Shown: one piece after another, positions 26,626 to 35,342 of the stretch
Position numbering within the stretch: position 1 is the stretch's first letter
Layout: every line of letters starts with the position of its first letter
NCBI RefSeq assembly: GCF_001641335.1
Contig: NZ_LVEM01000004.1
Coordinates: 996,100-1,060,099 of the forward strand
Reading direction: 5' to 3'
DNA from: Bradyrhizobium stylosanthis
GTDB taxonomy: Bacteria; Pseudomonadota; Alphaproteobacteria; Rhizobiales; Xanthobacteraceae
DNA length: 64,000 bases
The notes under the pieces: generated by a model
Database searches by the model: none
Told to the model about the DNA's origin: nothing
Seen by the model: the letters and a program-made list of their open reading frames with translations, nothing else
Program-made: the position numbers and the translations under genes

Positions 26626-28767
26626 ATGGTCGACGTCACCGCGGGACAGGGCGTAGGCAGCGCCAAGCCCGGCATCCCCTCCCTCAACGAGATCGTCAAC
26701 ATCCTCAAGCGCGGCGATATCGCGCTGGCGCTCGGCGTCCTCACCATCCTGGTGGTGCTGATCCTGCCGCTGCCCGCGATCGTGCTGGACCTGTTCCTGG
26801 CGATCTCGATCACGCTCTCGATCCTGATCCTGATGACCTCGCTGTTCATCCAGGCGCCGCTGGAATTCTCGGCTTTCCCGACCGTCCTGCTGATCTCGAC
26901 CATGCTGCGCCTGTCGCTCAACATGGCCTCGACCCGCCTGATCCTGTCGCACGGGCACGAGGGAACGGCCGCCGCCGGTCACGTCATCGAAGCCTTCGGC
27001 AGCTTCGTGATGGGCGGCAATTTCGTCATCGGCATCATCGTCTTCGCAATCCTGATCATCGTCAATTTCATCGTCATCACCAAGGGTTCGGGCCGTATCG
27101 CCGAAGTCGCCGCGCGCTTCCACCTCGACGCCATGCCCGGCAAGCAGATGGCGATCGACGCCGACCTCGGCGCCGGGCTCATCGACGAGAAGGTCGCCAA
27201 GGAGCGCCGCAAGGCGCTGGAGGACGAGAGCGGCTTCTTCGGCGCCATGGACGGTGCCTCCAAATTCGTTCGCGGCGATGCCATCGCTGGCCTCCTGATC
27301 GTCTTCATCAACGTCGTCGGCGGCATGATCATCGGCGTGGCCCAGCAGGGCATGTCCTTCGCCGACGCCGGGCGCAGCTACACGCTGCTGACCGTCGGTG
27401 ACGGCCTGGTCACCCAGGTGCCGGCGCTGATCGTCTCCACCGCAGCCGGCCTGCTGGTCTCCAAGGCCGGCGTGTCCGGCGCCGCCGACAAGGCGCTGAT
27501 GAAGCAGTTCTCCGGCTATCCGCAGGCGCTGGCGATGTCCTCCGCGGTCATGCTGGTGCTGGCCGCCCTGCCGGGCATTCCGACCATCCCCTTCCTGGCA
27601 CTCGGCGCCGGCGCCGGCGCGCTGGCCTGGAACGCCCGCAACCACAAGCGCACCGCCGTCAAGGCCGAGGAAGCCGCCAACGCGGCGCCCGCCGCGGGCA
27701 CGCCCGGCGCGCCGGGCGCCGCTGCGGCGGAAGAGCCGATCTCCGCCGCGCTCAAGATCGACGACCTCAAGATCGAGCTCGGCTACGCGCTGCTGCCGCT
27801 GGTCAACGGCCCCGACGGCACCGACCGCCTCACCGAGCAGATCAAGGCGCTGCGCCGCTCGCTCGCGATCGAGATGGGCTTCGTGATGCCGGCGGTGCGT
27901 ATCCTCGACAACGTCCAGCTCGAGGCCAACACCTACATCATCAAGATCAAGGAGGTCGATGCCGGCACCGGCAAGATCTGGCCGAACCAGTTCATGGTCA
28001 TGGATCCCGGCGGCAGCCAGGTTCAGGTGCCCGGCATCCACACCACCGAGCCGACCTTCGGCCTGCCCGCGACCTGGGTCGATGCCAGCCTCAAGGAAGA
28101 GGCCTCGCTCAAGGGCTACACCGTCGTCGACGCCGCGACCGTGCTCTCGACCCATCTCACCGAGCTGCTCAAGGCCAACATGTCGGACCTGCTCTCCTAT
28201 GGCGAGGTGCAGAAGCTGCTCAAGGAGCTGCCGAAGGAGCAGAGCGAGCTGGTCAAGGACATCGTGCCCGCACAGGTCACTGTCTCCGGCATCCAGCGCG
28301 TGCTGCAGCTGCTGCTGGCCGAGCGCATCTCGATCCGCGACCTCTCGACCATCCTCGAAGGCATCGCCGACTCGCTCGCCTTCTCGCGCAATCCCTCCAC
28401 CATGGTCGAGCACGTTCGCGCCCGGCTGGCGCGCCAGATCTGCGCGCAGAACACCTCCTACAACGGCTATCTGCCGCTGATCGCGCTGTCGGCGAAATGG
28501 GAGCAGGCCTTCGCCGAATCCATCATCGGCCAGGGCGAGGAGCGCAGCCTCGCCATGCAGCCCTCGAAACTGTCGGAGTTCATGACCGGCGTGCGCGAGG
28601 CGTTCGAGCGCGCCGCGCGTGAAGGCGAGGCGCCGGTGCTGGTTACCTCTGCGGCAATTCGTCCCTTCGTCCGCTCTCTGGTCGAGCGGTTCCGCGCCCA
28701 GACGACCGTGTTGTCGCAGGCCGAGATCCACCCGCGGGCGAGGCTGAAAACGGTCGGAAGCATCTGA
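26626..28767 (+). CDS. flhA: Flagellar export apparatus protein FlhA
   Basis: 713 aa from an ATG at 26626 with GGGGAGG upstream. The N-terminal half has eight predicted membrane segments and the highly conserved FHIPEP-family core (LIDEKVAKERRKALEDESGFFGAMDGASKFVRGD in overlapping pieces). The C-terminal cytoplasmic domain carries ELGYALLPLVNG and IRDLSTILEGIAD. It forms the nonameric export gate of the flagellar type III secretion system. It is isolated from fliI/fliJ, which lie 8 kb downstream on the other strand. Confidence 0.97.
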   Translation: MVDVTAGQGVGSAKPGIPSLNEIVNILKRGDIALALGVLTILVVLILPLPAIVLDLFLAISITLSILILMTSLFIQAPLEFSAFPTVLLISTMLRLSLNMASTRLILSHGHEGTAAAGHVIEAFGSFVMGGNFVIGIIVFAILIIVNFIVITKGSGRIAEVAARFHLDAMPGKQMAIDADLGAGLIDEKVAKERRKALEDESGFFGAMDGASKFVRGDAIAGLLIVFINVVGGMIIGVAQQGMSFADAGRSYTLLTVGDGLVTQVPALIVSTAAGLLVSKAGVSGAADKALMKQFSGYPQALAMSSAVMLVLAALPGIPTIPFLALGAGAGALAWNARNHKRTAVKAEEAANAAPAAGTPGAPGAAAAEEPISAALKIDDLKIELGYALLPLVNGPDGTDRLTEQIKALRRSLAIEMGFVMPAVRILDNVQLEANTYIIKIKEVDAGTGKIWPNQFMVMDPGGSQVQVPGIHTTEPTFGLPATWVDASLKEEASLKGYTVVDAATVLSTHLTELLKANMSDLLSYGEVQKLLKELPKEQSELVKDIVPAQVTVSGIQRVLQLLLAERISIRDLSTILEGIADSLAFSRNPSTMVEHVRARLARQICAQNTSYNGYLPLIALSAKWEQAFAESIIGQGEERSLAMQPSKLSEFMTGVREAFERAAREGEAPVLVTSAAIRPFVRSLVERFRAQTTVLSQAEIHPRARLKTVGSI

Positions 28768-28961
28768 TTTGCCTTAAGAAGCCGTGTGTTTTTCGGCCAC
28801 AGGCAAATGGTTTTTGAGTTCCTGGCGCCTTGTAGACCAAAGAGGGAAAAAGCGCCCGGCAGGCACATTACGACTTTGAAATAATTATAGAAAAGAACGA
28901 TCAAGGGTCGCCTTTGATCGCGATCTTTCACGTCCTTTCACGCTCTTGTGATCGCCCCTTG

Positions 28962-28987
28962 GGAACGAATCCCCCCCATACTAGGTT
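28962..28987 (+). promoter_or_regulatory. Candidate EcfG-type general-stress promoter
   Basis: GGAAC, 17 nt, then GGTT, close to the GGAAC-N16/17-CGTT consensus of the alphaproteobacterial general-stress sigma factor. It would start a transcript about 65 nt upstream of the small membrane protein at 29062. Confidence 0.4.
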
Positions 28988-29061
28988 GTTGGGCACCGGA
29001 AGCATGAACCTGCCTCAAACGGCCGGCGACTACTTCGGGTAGATGGCGGCAGGAGGCTTCC

Positions 29062-29262
29062 ATGAACCACTCGATCTACAGCGCAGATCGCTCGACCCAC
29101 CTGAAGATTGTGGTCGTGGCCCTCGTCGCAGGGATCGCGTTGGCAGGCTTCGGCATCACGGCACGCTCAGGATCGGATGAAGGTCTGACCCAGACGGCCC
29201 GCGTCATCAAGGCCGGCAAGCCGGTCGTTATCACCAGCTCGAACGCGTCCCTCGTTCGATAA
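29062..29262 (+). CDS. Small single-span membrane protein
   Basis: 66 aa with one transmembrane segment (LKIVVVALVAGIALAGFGI) and a polar C-terminus. A strong AGGAGG ribosome-binding site precedes the ATG. A candidate EcfG promoter upstream and a strong terminator about 100 nt downstream make this a monocistronic gene. The function is unknown; similar short proteins are, from memory, common in Bradyrhizobium. Confidence 0.72.
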   Translation: MNHSIYSADRSTHLKIVVVALVAGIALAGFGITARSGSDEGLTQTARVIKAGKPVVITSSNASLVR

Positions 29263-29360
29263 GGAGATCAGACAAGTTTTGTGAATTCACGCGGCTCTTT
29301 ACCAGCCCCCCAAAGTCGCCACGTGGATATGTAGACGACCCCAACCCCAAGTCGACTACA

Positions 29361-29390
29361 GAAAGCGCCCGCCCCCCACGGGCGCTTTCT
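29361..29390 (+). terminator. Strong hairpin terminator
   Basis: 11-bp perfect arms GAAAGCGCCCG / CGGGCGCTTTC with a 7-nt loop, followed by T-rich TCATGT. It is placed to end the transcript of the small membrane protein gene. Confidence 0.7.
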
Positions 29391-29420
29391 CATGTCTGGG
29401 GGTAGTCTCAATGACGGATG

Positions 29421-29506
29421 GTAGGATGGGTAGAGCGCAGCGAAACCCATCGAATGTCCCACCGCGTCTACGCATGATGGGTTTCGCTGCGCTCTACCCA
29501 TCCTAC
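29421..29506. repeat. Perfect 31-bp inverted repeat (GTAGGATGGGTAGAGCGCAG family)
   Basis: Left arm 29421-29451 and right arm 29476-29506 are perfect reverse complements, with a 24-nt loop. From memory the GGTAGAGCGCAGCGAAACCC motif recurs in rhizobial intergenic regions, so this is probably one copy of a dispersed palindromic element. Confidence 0.75.
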
Positions 29507-29589
29507 GACCCTTGCTCACTTGCATCTCCATCGCGGACACACCATCGCAGCCTCGCGGCTCATCTCGCCCGAGTTTTGCCTGGTCGCTT

Positions 29590-30340
29590 CACCCTCCATT
29601 GAAAGAGGGCGCAGGGAAGACCGGGTGCCGGCTGGCACCCGCGGTCCACTGTGCGAAGTAGCAGTTAGAAGATCTGCACAGCGGCATACAGGTGAAGCCC
29701 GAACATCCGGCCTTCCCTGCGCAGTGGTTTGACGGCTTATGTCGCGCTCTCCCCGGGGAGCGATGCACTATTGCCCCCGTCGCCCCGCAGATGACTGATG
29801 TGCACGTCCGGTTGGACGTTTCACACCACCACAAGACTTGGCGCACAGACCCCGGGCGCCAGGACCACACGATTTTGCCGTGCGCGGATCTCACCGGTCG
29901 TGTGCGCGAGGCCTTTGCTCACGGTTGCCCGCCCTGCAAAACCCTTCGCGCCGATGAGGCCCACGCCCACCGCCGCCCGGCCCGCGTTCGTGACGATCGC
30001 GATACGCCCCTCTTCCTTGGGCCGGGTCGCCGCGATGGATACGCCGTTTCCGAATTTCGGTAAAGGGAATATTTTTGGAGAGGGAGATTGCCCCAAGGTT
30101 AGGGTGTTTTGCCATCGAGCGACGCGAGGGCTTGTGGCTGGACCCACCCGCCGAATTGGCCTCGATCGGCCGCCCCCCGCGTCAAATTTCCGGCGTTGGA
30201 ATCAAAGCTGACGGTCAGCGAACGCACGGCAAGGTCAGCTATGGGCCAGAAGCGGACTTCGGCGAGCATCACCGTGAAGGTCGGCTTTGGGTCAAAAGCG
30301 GACGTTCGACCGGCGAACCCGTCGCCTTCGTTTCATCGTT
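29590..30340. other. Gene-free stretch made of repeat-like sequence
   Basis: No convincing gene is seen between the terminator and the oxidoreductase. Open frames here are poor in coding signal. The part near 29600-29780 and the part near 30236-30320 (containing GGGCCAGAAGCGGACTTCGG and a second GGGTCAAAAGCGGACGTTCG) look like two further dispersed element families; the second holds a direct repeat of that motif 51 bp apart. Confidence 0.5.
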
Positions 30341-30369
30341 TCGCCTGGCCGATGGCCCCACGCTCCAGC

Positions 30370-31596
30370 TCAGCGGCGCGGCGCCCCATAAGTCGGCGGC
30401 GGCGCCTGCACGGTCGGTGCGGCGGCCGCGAACAGCTCGTCCTTGCTGCCCGTCAGCGGCGGATAGATGCGCTTGCGGTTGATGGTCTGCTTGGTGGCCT
30501 TCGCAGCCGCGCCGGTGGTGCGTACCTCGCGATCCCACCCCTCCGTATAGAGCGCGCCCCAGCTACCGAGATCGAGCACGGTGACGTACCAGTCGATCCG
30601 CAGCGGCAGCATCGGCTGGCCTGCGAGATCGGCCACCACGTTATGGCCGGCGAAGCGGCCCATGGGCCGCGCGAACTGGCACGACATCACGGTCGGATGC
30701 AGCCCGTCGACCACGCTGGAGGCGACGTCGCCGCAGGCGAACACGCCGCCGACATCGGCAACCCGCATGAATGGATCGACCAGCAGGCGCCCGAGGCGAT
30801 CGCGTGCGTCCGGAAAACTCGCCGCCAAGGGGCTGGCACGCATCCCGGCGCACCAGATCACGGTCTGCGCCGCAATGAACTCGCCCGAGCTCAGGTGAAT
30901 GCCGGCCGCCTCGACGGACACGACACGAACGCCGAGCCGCGTCTCGACATCGAGCGAGGTGAGCGCCGTCGCGATGACAGGACGCGCATGCGCACCGATG
31001 GTGGCGCCGACGGAAGGATTGGGATCGACCAGGATGATGCGGCGGCTGCCGGTGATGCCGGCGCGCGCCAGCCTGTCGGGCATTTCGGCTGCGACCTCGA
31101 TGCCGGTAAAGCCGGCGCCGACCACGACGACGGTGGATCGTCCCGGCGCCGGCGCGCTGCGCCCGAGCGAGGTGAGATGATCGTCGAGGCGAAGTGCGGC
31201 GGTATAGGTATCGACATCGAACGCATGATCGACGAGGCCAGGTATGTCGGGACGCATCACCTCGCTGCCGAGCGCCAGCACGAGGCGGTCATAGCTCAGC
31301 GTCGCCTCGCCGCCGCTGGTCACCAGCGAGATCTGGCGATGCGCCGGATCGATCGCCTCGACCTCGCCGAGGCCATGCGTCACGCCGATCGGATCGAGCA
31401 ATGGGCCGAGCGGAAGCGCGACCTCGCTGAGATCGGCCTCGTAATTGCGAACGCGGATGTTGTGATAGGGATTGCGATCAATGAGATGGATCTCGATGTC
31501 GCGACCGGCCGCGCCGATCTCGTCGCGCTTTCGCGCGGCGGCGATGGCTGCCCACAGGCCTGCAAACCCGGCGCCGAGCACGACGATACGCGCCAT
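30370..31596 (-). CDS. NDH-2-like FAD/NAD(P)-dependent oxidoreductase
   Basis: 408 aa with two dinucleotide-binding motifs: IVVLGAGFAGLWAAIAAA at the N-terminus (FAD) and TVVVVGAGFTGIEVAAEM (NADH). VFACGDVASS is the usual C-terminal FAD contact. The C-terminal membrane-binding part typical of type II NADH dehydrogenase is Pro-rich and short, so a quinone reductase role is probable but not certain. It is 118 nt downstream of the AraC regulator gene on the same strand. Confidence 0.82.
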   Translation of the reverse strand: MARIVVLGAGFAGLWAAIAAARKRDEIGAAGRDIEIHLIDRNPYHNIRVRNYEADLSEVALPLGPLLDPIGVTHGLGEVEAIDPAHRQISLVTSGGEATLSYDRLVLALGSEVMRPDIPGLVDHAFDVDTYTAALRLDDHLTSLGRSAPAPGRSTVVVVGAGFTGIEVAAEMPDRLARAGITGSRRIILVDPNPSVGATIGAHARPVIATALTSLDVETRLGVRVVSVEAAGIHLSSGEFIAAQTVIWCAGMRASPLAASFPDARDRLGRLLVDPFMRVADVGGVFACGDVASSVVDGLHPTVMSCQFARPMGRFAGHNVVADLAGQPMLPLRIDWYVTVLDLGSWGALYTEGWDREVRTTGAAAKATKQTINRKRIYPPLTGSKDELFAAAAPTVQAPPPTYGAPRR

Positions 31597-31714
31597 GTTC
31601 GCCTACTGTGCTTTCCAGAGAAATCCCGCGGTCTGCCCGCACCGGCAGGTATAGCGCATTCGCCCCGGCCGACCAAATGCGGCGGCCGCCTGGCCGCTGC
31701 ACAAATTCGTGGGC

Positions 31715-32674
31715 TTACGCCTCGCGCAATTCGGACGGGGTCGCGCCAAAACGCTTGCGGAAGGCGCGGTTGAAATAGGACAGGTCGGAGAAGCCCGAGG
31801 AATGCGCGATGTCGCTGATCTTGCGCGTCCGCGCCCGGGGATCGCCGAGCTGCTTGCGCGCCAGCAGCAGGCGCTGCTCCAGCACGAATTCGGTGAAGGT
31901 GGTGCCGGCCTGCTCGAACAGGCGTTGCGCCTGGCGCGGGCTCAGGCCCGAGCGCGTCGCAACGTCGGCGAGGCAGAGATCGTTGCGGCCGAGTGCGGCC
32001 ATCACGTCGGCGCGCATGATGTCGAGGCGGGCCGCGGCATGTCCGCGGCCGCGCGCAAGGCTCGCATGCTCCGCATCGGTGCCGAGCAGGAGGCCGACCA
32101 GGTCGACCATGTGCTGCGCGGTCAGGCGCTGGCCGACGGCGTCCAGATGCGGCGCGTGATTGGCGGCGAGCGCATGGTAGCGGAAGATGGTCTCGGCGAC
32201 CGCGCCGTCGGAGAGCACCTGCGACAGCTTCTCCTCGGCGCGCGGGCTGATGTCGAGCAACGCACGGCGCGGCATGCGGATGGTGGTGAAGCGTTCCTCA
32301 TTGGTGTGACCGACGGTGCCGGTGATGCCCATGTCGACCAGCACCATCTGCTCGGGAGCAAGCTCGATGGTGTGGCCGTTCTGGCCGACACGCACGAGGC
32401 CCGCATGCGCCGAGATCAGCACGAGATCGTCGCTGCCGTCGGCAAGGTGGCTCTGGGCCCGCGTGTATTGCGCGGAGGCGCCCTCCGGGATGGCCAGCAC
32501 GATATTGTCGACGACACTGACCTGGAGCCGGCAATCGATGCTGTCGCCATGGCTCGGCCCGATCTCGAGGCCGCAGGCCCCGAAGGCCCGTTCGCGCCAA
32601 TGTTCGAAGGCCGGACCCATCGGCAGGCCCGAATATTGGTGAACGAAGATGCCCGGCGTTCTCGCTGCATCCAT
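31715..32674 (-). CDS. AraC-family transcriptional regulator
   Basis: 319 aa from an ATG at 32674. The C-terminal AraC/XylS domain is clear (DVMAALGRNDLCLADVATRSGLSPRQAQRLFEQ, split over two HTHs; IAHSSGFSDLSYFNRAFRKRFG). The N-terminal part matches the AraC-binding-like domain (VLAIPEGASAQYTRAQS). The oxidoreductase gene downstream is a plausible target; the inducer is unknown. Confidence 0.87.
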   Translation of the reverse strand: MDAARTPGIFVHQYSGLPMGPAFEHWRERAFGACGLEIGPSHGDSIDCRLQVSVVDNIVLAIPEGASAQYTRAQSHLADGSDDLVLISAHAGLVRVGQNGHTIELAPEQMVLVDMGITGTVGHTNEERFTTIRMPRRALLDISPRAEEKLSQVLSDGAVAETIFRYHALAANHAPHLDAVGQRLTAQHMVDLVGLLLGTDAEHASLARGRGHAAARLDIMRADVMAALGRNDLCLADVATRSGLSPRQAQRLFEQAGTTFTEFVLEQRLLLARKQLGDPRARTRKISDIAHSSGFSDLSYFNRAFRKRFGATPSELREA

Positions 32675-32911
32675 CTGATGTCTCGCCCCTTCTCCGGCGC
32701 CCCAAATCGGCGCCGCGTGCAAATTCCGGGGATTTGACGCCGCGAATTGCACCGAGGTTCAAAGCGCGGGCGGATTCAAAGGGGCTTGTCGCCATGCGAC
32801 GCCGGAGCGGACGGGAGCGACAGGAACACGCCCTGGTAGCCCGCATGAGCGAAGCGACATGCGGGAACACTGCCCCCGGATATCGCTGCGCCCACCCGGG
32901 CTACGGCCCCC

Positions 32912-34009
32912 CTACTTCTTCGCGGGTGCCTGCGGCTGGGCGGGCGGGACGGTCTCGATCAGCTTGCCGGAAAACACCGGCGCCGAGGTCGGCTGGCCGT
33001 TGGGCGACCCGCCGGCCTGCTCGATGGTGACGGCATAGGTCGCGCCGTTGACGACGTCGGCATCGTAGCCGGCGAGCAGCGGGCGCGCGGTGAACTCGCC
33101 GGCGCCGATCACGCCGAGCGAGCGCGGGCGCGGCAGCTTGTCGGAGATCAGCCAGAGCTCAAAACTCTTGCCGGGCTCCGGCGTGGCGCCGACCTTGCGC
33201 ACGGTGAAGTTTCGCGTGGCGCCGTCGATGGTGAGGATGAAGGCGGGGCCGCCGCCCTGGCCCTGCAGCAGCGCGACATATTGCGCGGACGCGGCGAGCG
33301 GCGTGCCCGGCGTCTTCACTTCCACGGTCTGGATGCGCGGCGCCGGGCGCAAGGCGCCGGGCAGCGCGTCGGGCCGGAAGATCTGCAGCGACAGCGTCAC
33401 CAGCAGCGCGGCCGCGAGCGCACCGACGGCGGAGGCGACGGTGCGCCAGCGCTTCACGCGGCCCTCGAGCCGGATCACATTGGTGTTGTCCACGACCGGC
33501 GCCGGCGGCGCATGCACCACATCCGGATCGGGCGCATGGACCTGCGGCATGAAGACCGGCGCGATGTCGGGCAGCGCATCGCCGGCCGGTCGCGCCGCTT
33601 CGGCCGGCTCGGTTGCGGCAGGCTGCGGCTCGCTCGACTGGCTCTCGACTGGCGGGGGCTCGGTCGGCGGCGTGGCAGCCGAAGACGTCTCAGTGGGCGC
33701 GGTGTCGAACGAGAAGGCCTCCGGCATGGGCGGCGGGGGCGGCGCCGCGGCTTCGGTCTGCGCGGGCGGCTGCTGTGCAAAGGCCGTCCGCGCCAGCTCG
33801 GCCCTGATGTTCTCCCACACGATCGGACGCGGCTCGATCGTGCCGACCATCTGGTTGAGGACGCCGAGCCGGTAGGCCCAGCCCTGCACGATGTCGGCGA
33901 ACGCCGGGTCCACCGCCATCATGGTCTCGACCTGCGCGCGCTCGTCGGCATCCAGCGAGCCGAGCGCATATTCCGCGGCGAGCGCGATATGGTCCTCCGT
34001 GTAGGCCAT
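32912..34009 (-). CDS. Anti-sigma factor (RskA-like)
   Basis: 365 aa from an ATG at 34009. The N-terminal zinc-less anti-sigma helix bundle (DHIALAAEYALGSLDADERAQVETM...FADIVQGWAYRLGVLN) is cytoplasmic. A long Pro/Ala/Glu linker (residues ~95-180) precedes a single transmembrane segment (VASAVGALAAALLVTLSLQI) and a periplasmic RskA C-terminal domain (FELWLISDKLPRPRSLGVIG). It is encoded 49 nt after its cognate sigma gene and presumably holds that sigma factor at the membrane until a signal triggers proteolysis. Confidence 0.88.
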   Translation of the reverse strand: MAYTEDHIALAAEYALGSLDADERAQVETMMAVDPAFADIVQGWAYRLGVLNQMVGTIEPRPIVWENIRAELARTAFAQQPPAQTEAAAPPPPPMPEAFSFDTAPTETSSAATPPTEPPPVESQSSEPQPAATEPAEAARPAGDALPDIAPVFMPQVHAPDPDVVHAPPAPVVDNTNVIRLEGRVKRWRTVASAVGALAAALLVTLSLQIFRPDALPGALRPAPRIQTVEVKTPGTPLAASAQYVALLQGQGGGPAFILTIDGATRNFTVRKVGATPEPGKSFELWLISDKLPRPRSLGVIGAGEFTARPLLAGYDADVVNGATYAVTIEQAGGSPNGQPTSAPVFSGKLIETVPPAQPQAPAKK

Positions 34010-34058
34010 CAATTGCAGTCCAGAGCCATCCTCATCGTCCAAGCCATCTCACAAGCCA

Positions 34059-34604
34059 TCACAGTCCGAGACACTCCCGGATATCCAGCATGCTGCGCCG
34101 CAGCCACGTCTTCACCGTGTTGACGGGCGCCGAAAATTTCTCCGCCAATTGCTCGCGGCTCCAGCCGTTGTAATAGGCGAGAAGCACGAGCCTCTGACGG
34201 TCCGGCTCGAGCCGGCCGATACATTCCAGGAGCCGCTTCAGCTCCTCGGTCATCTCGCGGCGCGCCAGCGGATCGGGACTGTCGGCCGCGACCTCCATCG
34301 CCTGAGGCTCTTCCTCGATGGAGGCTTCCGACTTCTTGCGCACGATGTCGATCGCACGGTTGCGCGCGATCGACGCCATCCACGTGATCGGCGACGACAG
34401 GGCCGGATTGAACTGGCCGGCGCTGTTCCAGATCTTGACGTAGGCTTCCTGAATGACCTCCTCCGCGAGATCCTGCCGACGCAAGATACGGAGCACGACG
34501 CCATAGAGTTTCGCGCGCGTGGCGACGTAGAGGCGCTCGAACGCGGCCTGATCGCCCTTCGCCACCGCCTCAATCAGCCCGACCAGCTCTGCTGGCGTCA
34601 GCAT
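34059..34604 (-). CDS. ECF sigma factor (SigK-like)
   Basis: 181 aa from an ATG at 34604 behind a G-rich ribosome-binding sequence. Region 2 (AFERLYVATRAKLYGVVLRILRRQDLAEEVIQEAYVKIW) and region 4 (RQRLVLLAYYNGWSREQLAEKFSAPVNTVKTWLRRSM) are complete. Pairing with an RskA-type anti-sigma factor places it among the SigK-like ECFs that respond to envelope or oxidative stress. It is likely autoregulated. Confidence 0.92.
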   Translation of the reverse strand: MLTPAELVGLIEAVAKGDQAAFERLYVATRAKLYGVVLRILRRQDLAEEVIQEAYVKIWNSAGQFNPALSSPITWMASIARNRAIDIVRKKSEASIEEEPQAMEVAADSPDPLARREMTEELKRLLECIGRLEPDRQRLVLLAYYNGWSREQLAEKFSAPVNTVKTWLRRSMLDIRECLGL

Positions 34605-34730
34605 TCGGCCCCCCAACACGCGCAAGGCTCAGGCGTATTCCGCACAGGCCCCCGGCACTTCGCTACCATAGCGCGCAGCAAAGCCGACCACCAAGGGGCG
34701 TGGCGCCACGCTGTGGACAGCACATACGAA

Positions 34731-34757
34731 AACCCGGACCTTGAGGGTCCGGGTTTC
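34731..34757 (-). terminator. Terminator downstream of fliJ
   Basis: 11-bp perfect arms AAACCCGGACC / GGTCCGGGTTT with a 5-nt loop; on the minus strand it is followed by TTTTCG. It separates fliJ from the sigma-factor operon. Confidence 0.75.
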
Positions 34758-34789
34758 GCGAATTCTCGGTCGTTCTTGCTGGCGGCCGC

Positions 34790-35209
34790 TTAGGCGACGG
34801 CGCCGATGCGGGCGCGCATCAGGCCGATGCTGTCGAGGTCGGCCTGCTCGCGGGCGTTCTCCTCGGCGCGTTCGCGGGCCTGGTCGCGCTCGTCGAGGAG
34901 CTCGACCTTCTTCAGCTCCTCGAAGGCCTCGGCCAACGCGGCCTTGGCTTCGTCGAGCTGGCCCTTGAGCTCGTCGGCCGAGCGGGTCAGGTTCTCGCGG
35001 CGCTGGATCGCGGCCTTGGCGTAGGTCGGGTAGGCGAAGTGCGAGGGATCGTTGATCCCGGCACGCTCCTGCTCGGTCTGGATCTCGCGCTCGAGATCGA
35101 CCGACATCCGCTGGAAATCGGCGATCATGGTCTCGATCTGGGTGACCCGGCGGCGCTTCTCGTCGACCTGAAATTTCTTCAGGCGAATGAGGGTATCACG
35201 TGACTTCAT
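34790..35209 (-). CDS. fliJ: Flagellar export chaperone/ATPase stalk protein FliJ
   Basis: 139 aa, almost entirely coiled coil (MKSRDTLIRLKKFQVDEKRR at the start, then continuous heptad-like segments to ARIGAVA). Length, composition and position directly downstream of fliI (133-nt gap) identify FliJ, which links the FliI hexamer to FlhA. Sequence alone is weakly conserved in this family, so context carries much of the weight. Confidence 0.87.
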   Translation of the reverse strand: MKSRDTLIRLKKFQVDEKRRRVTQIETMIADFQRMSVDLEREIQTEQERAGINDPSHFAYPTYAKAAIQRRENLTRSADELKGQLDEAKAALAEAFEELKKVELLDERDQARERAEENAREQADLDSIGLMRARIGAVA

Positions 35210-35342
35210 CGACTCGTACTCCCCAGAAGTCCCCTAGCTGCAAGACACACGCACATTGGGACGGCACCGGTCTCCCCACAGGCCCGACTGGGGCCAAGAC
35301 CGGCTCTGCTACTCTGTGGGATCGGATGATGACCTGACAAAG

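Noticed and set aside
29589..29894. A Cys-rich minus-strand open frame in the repeat-dense region
   Set aside because: Lies in repeat-like sequence with poor codon bias and no good ribosome-binding site; probably a spurious frame.
30109..31773. A plus-strand open frame opposite the NDH-2-like gene
   Set aside because: Starts in repeat sequence and continues antisense to a clear flavoprotein.
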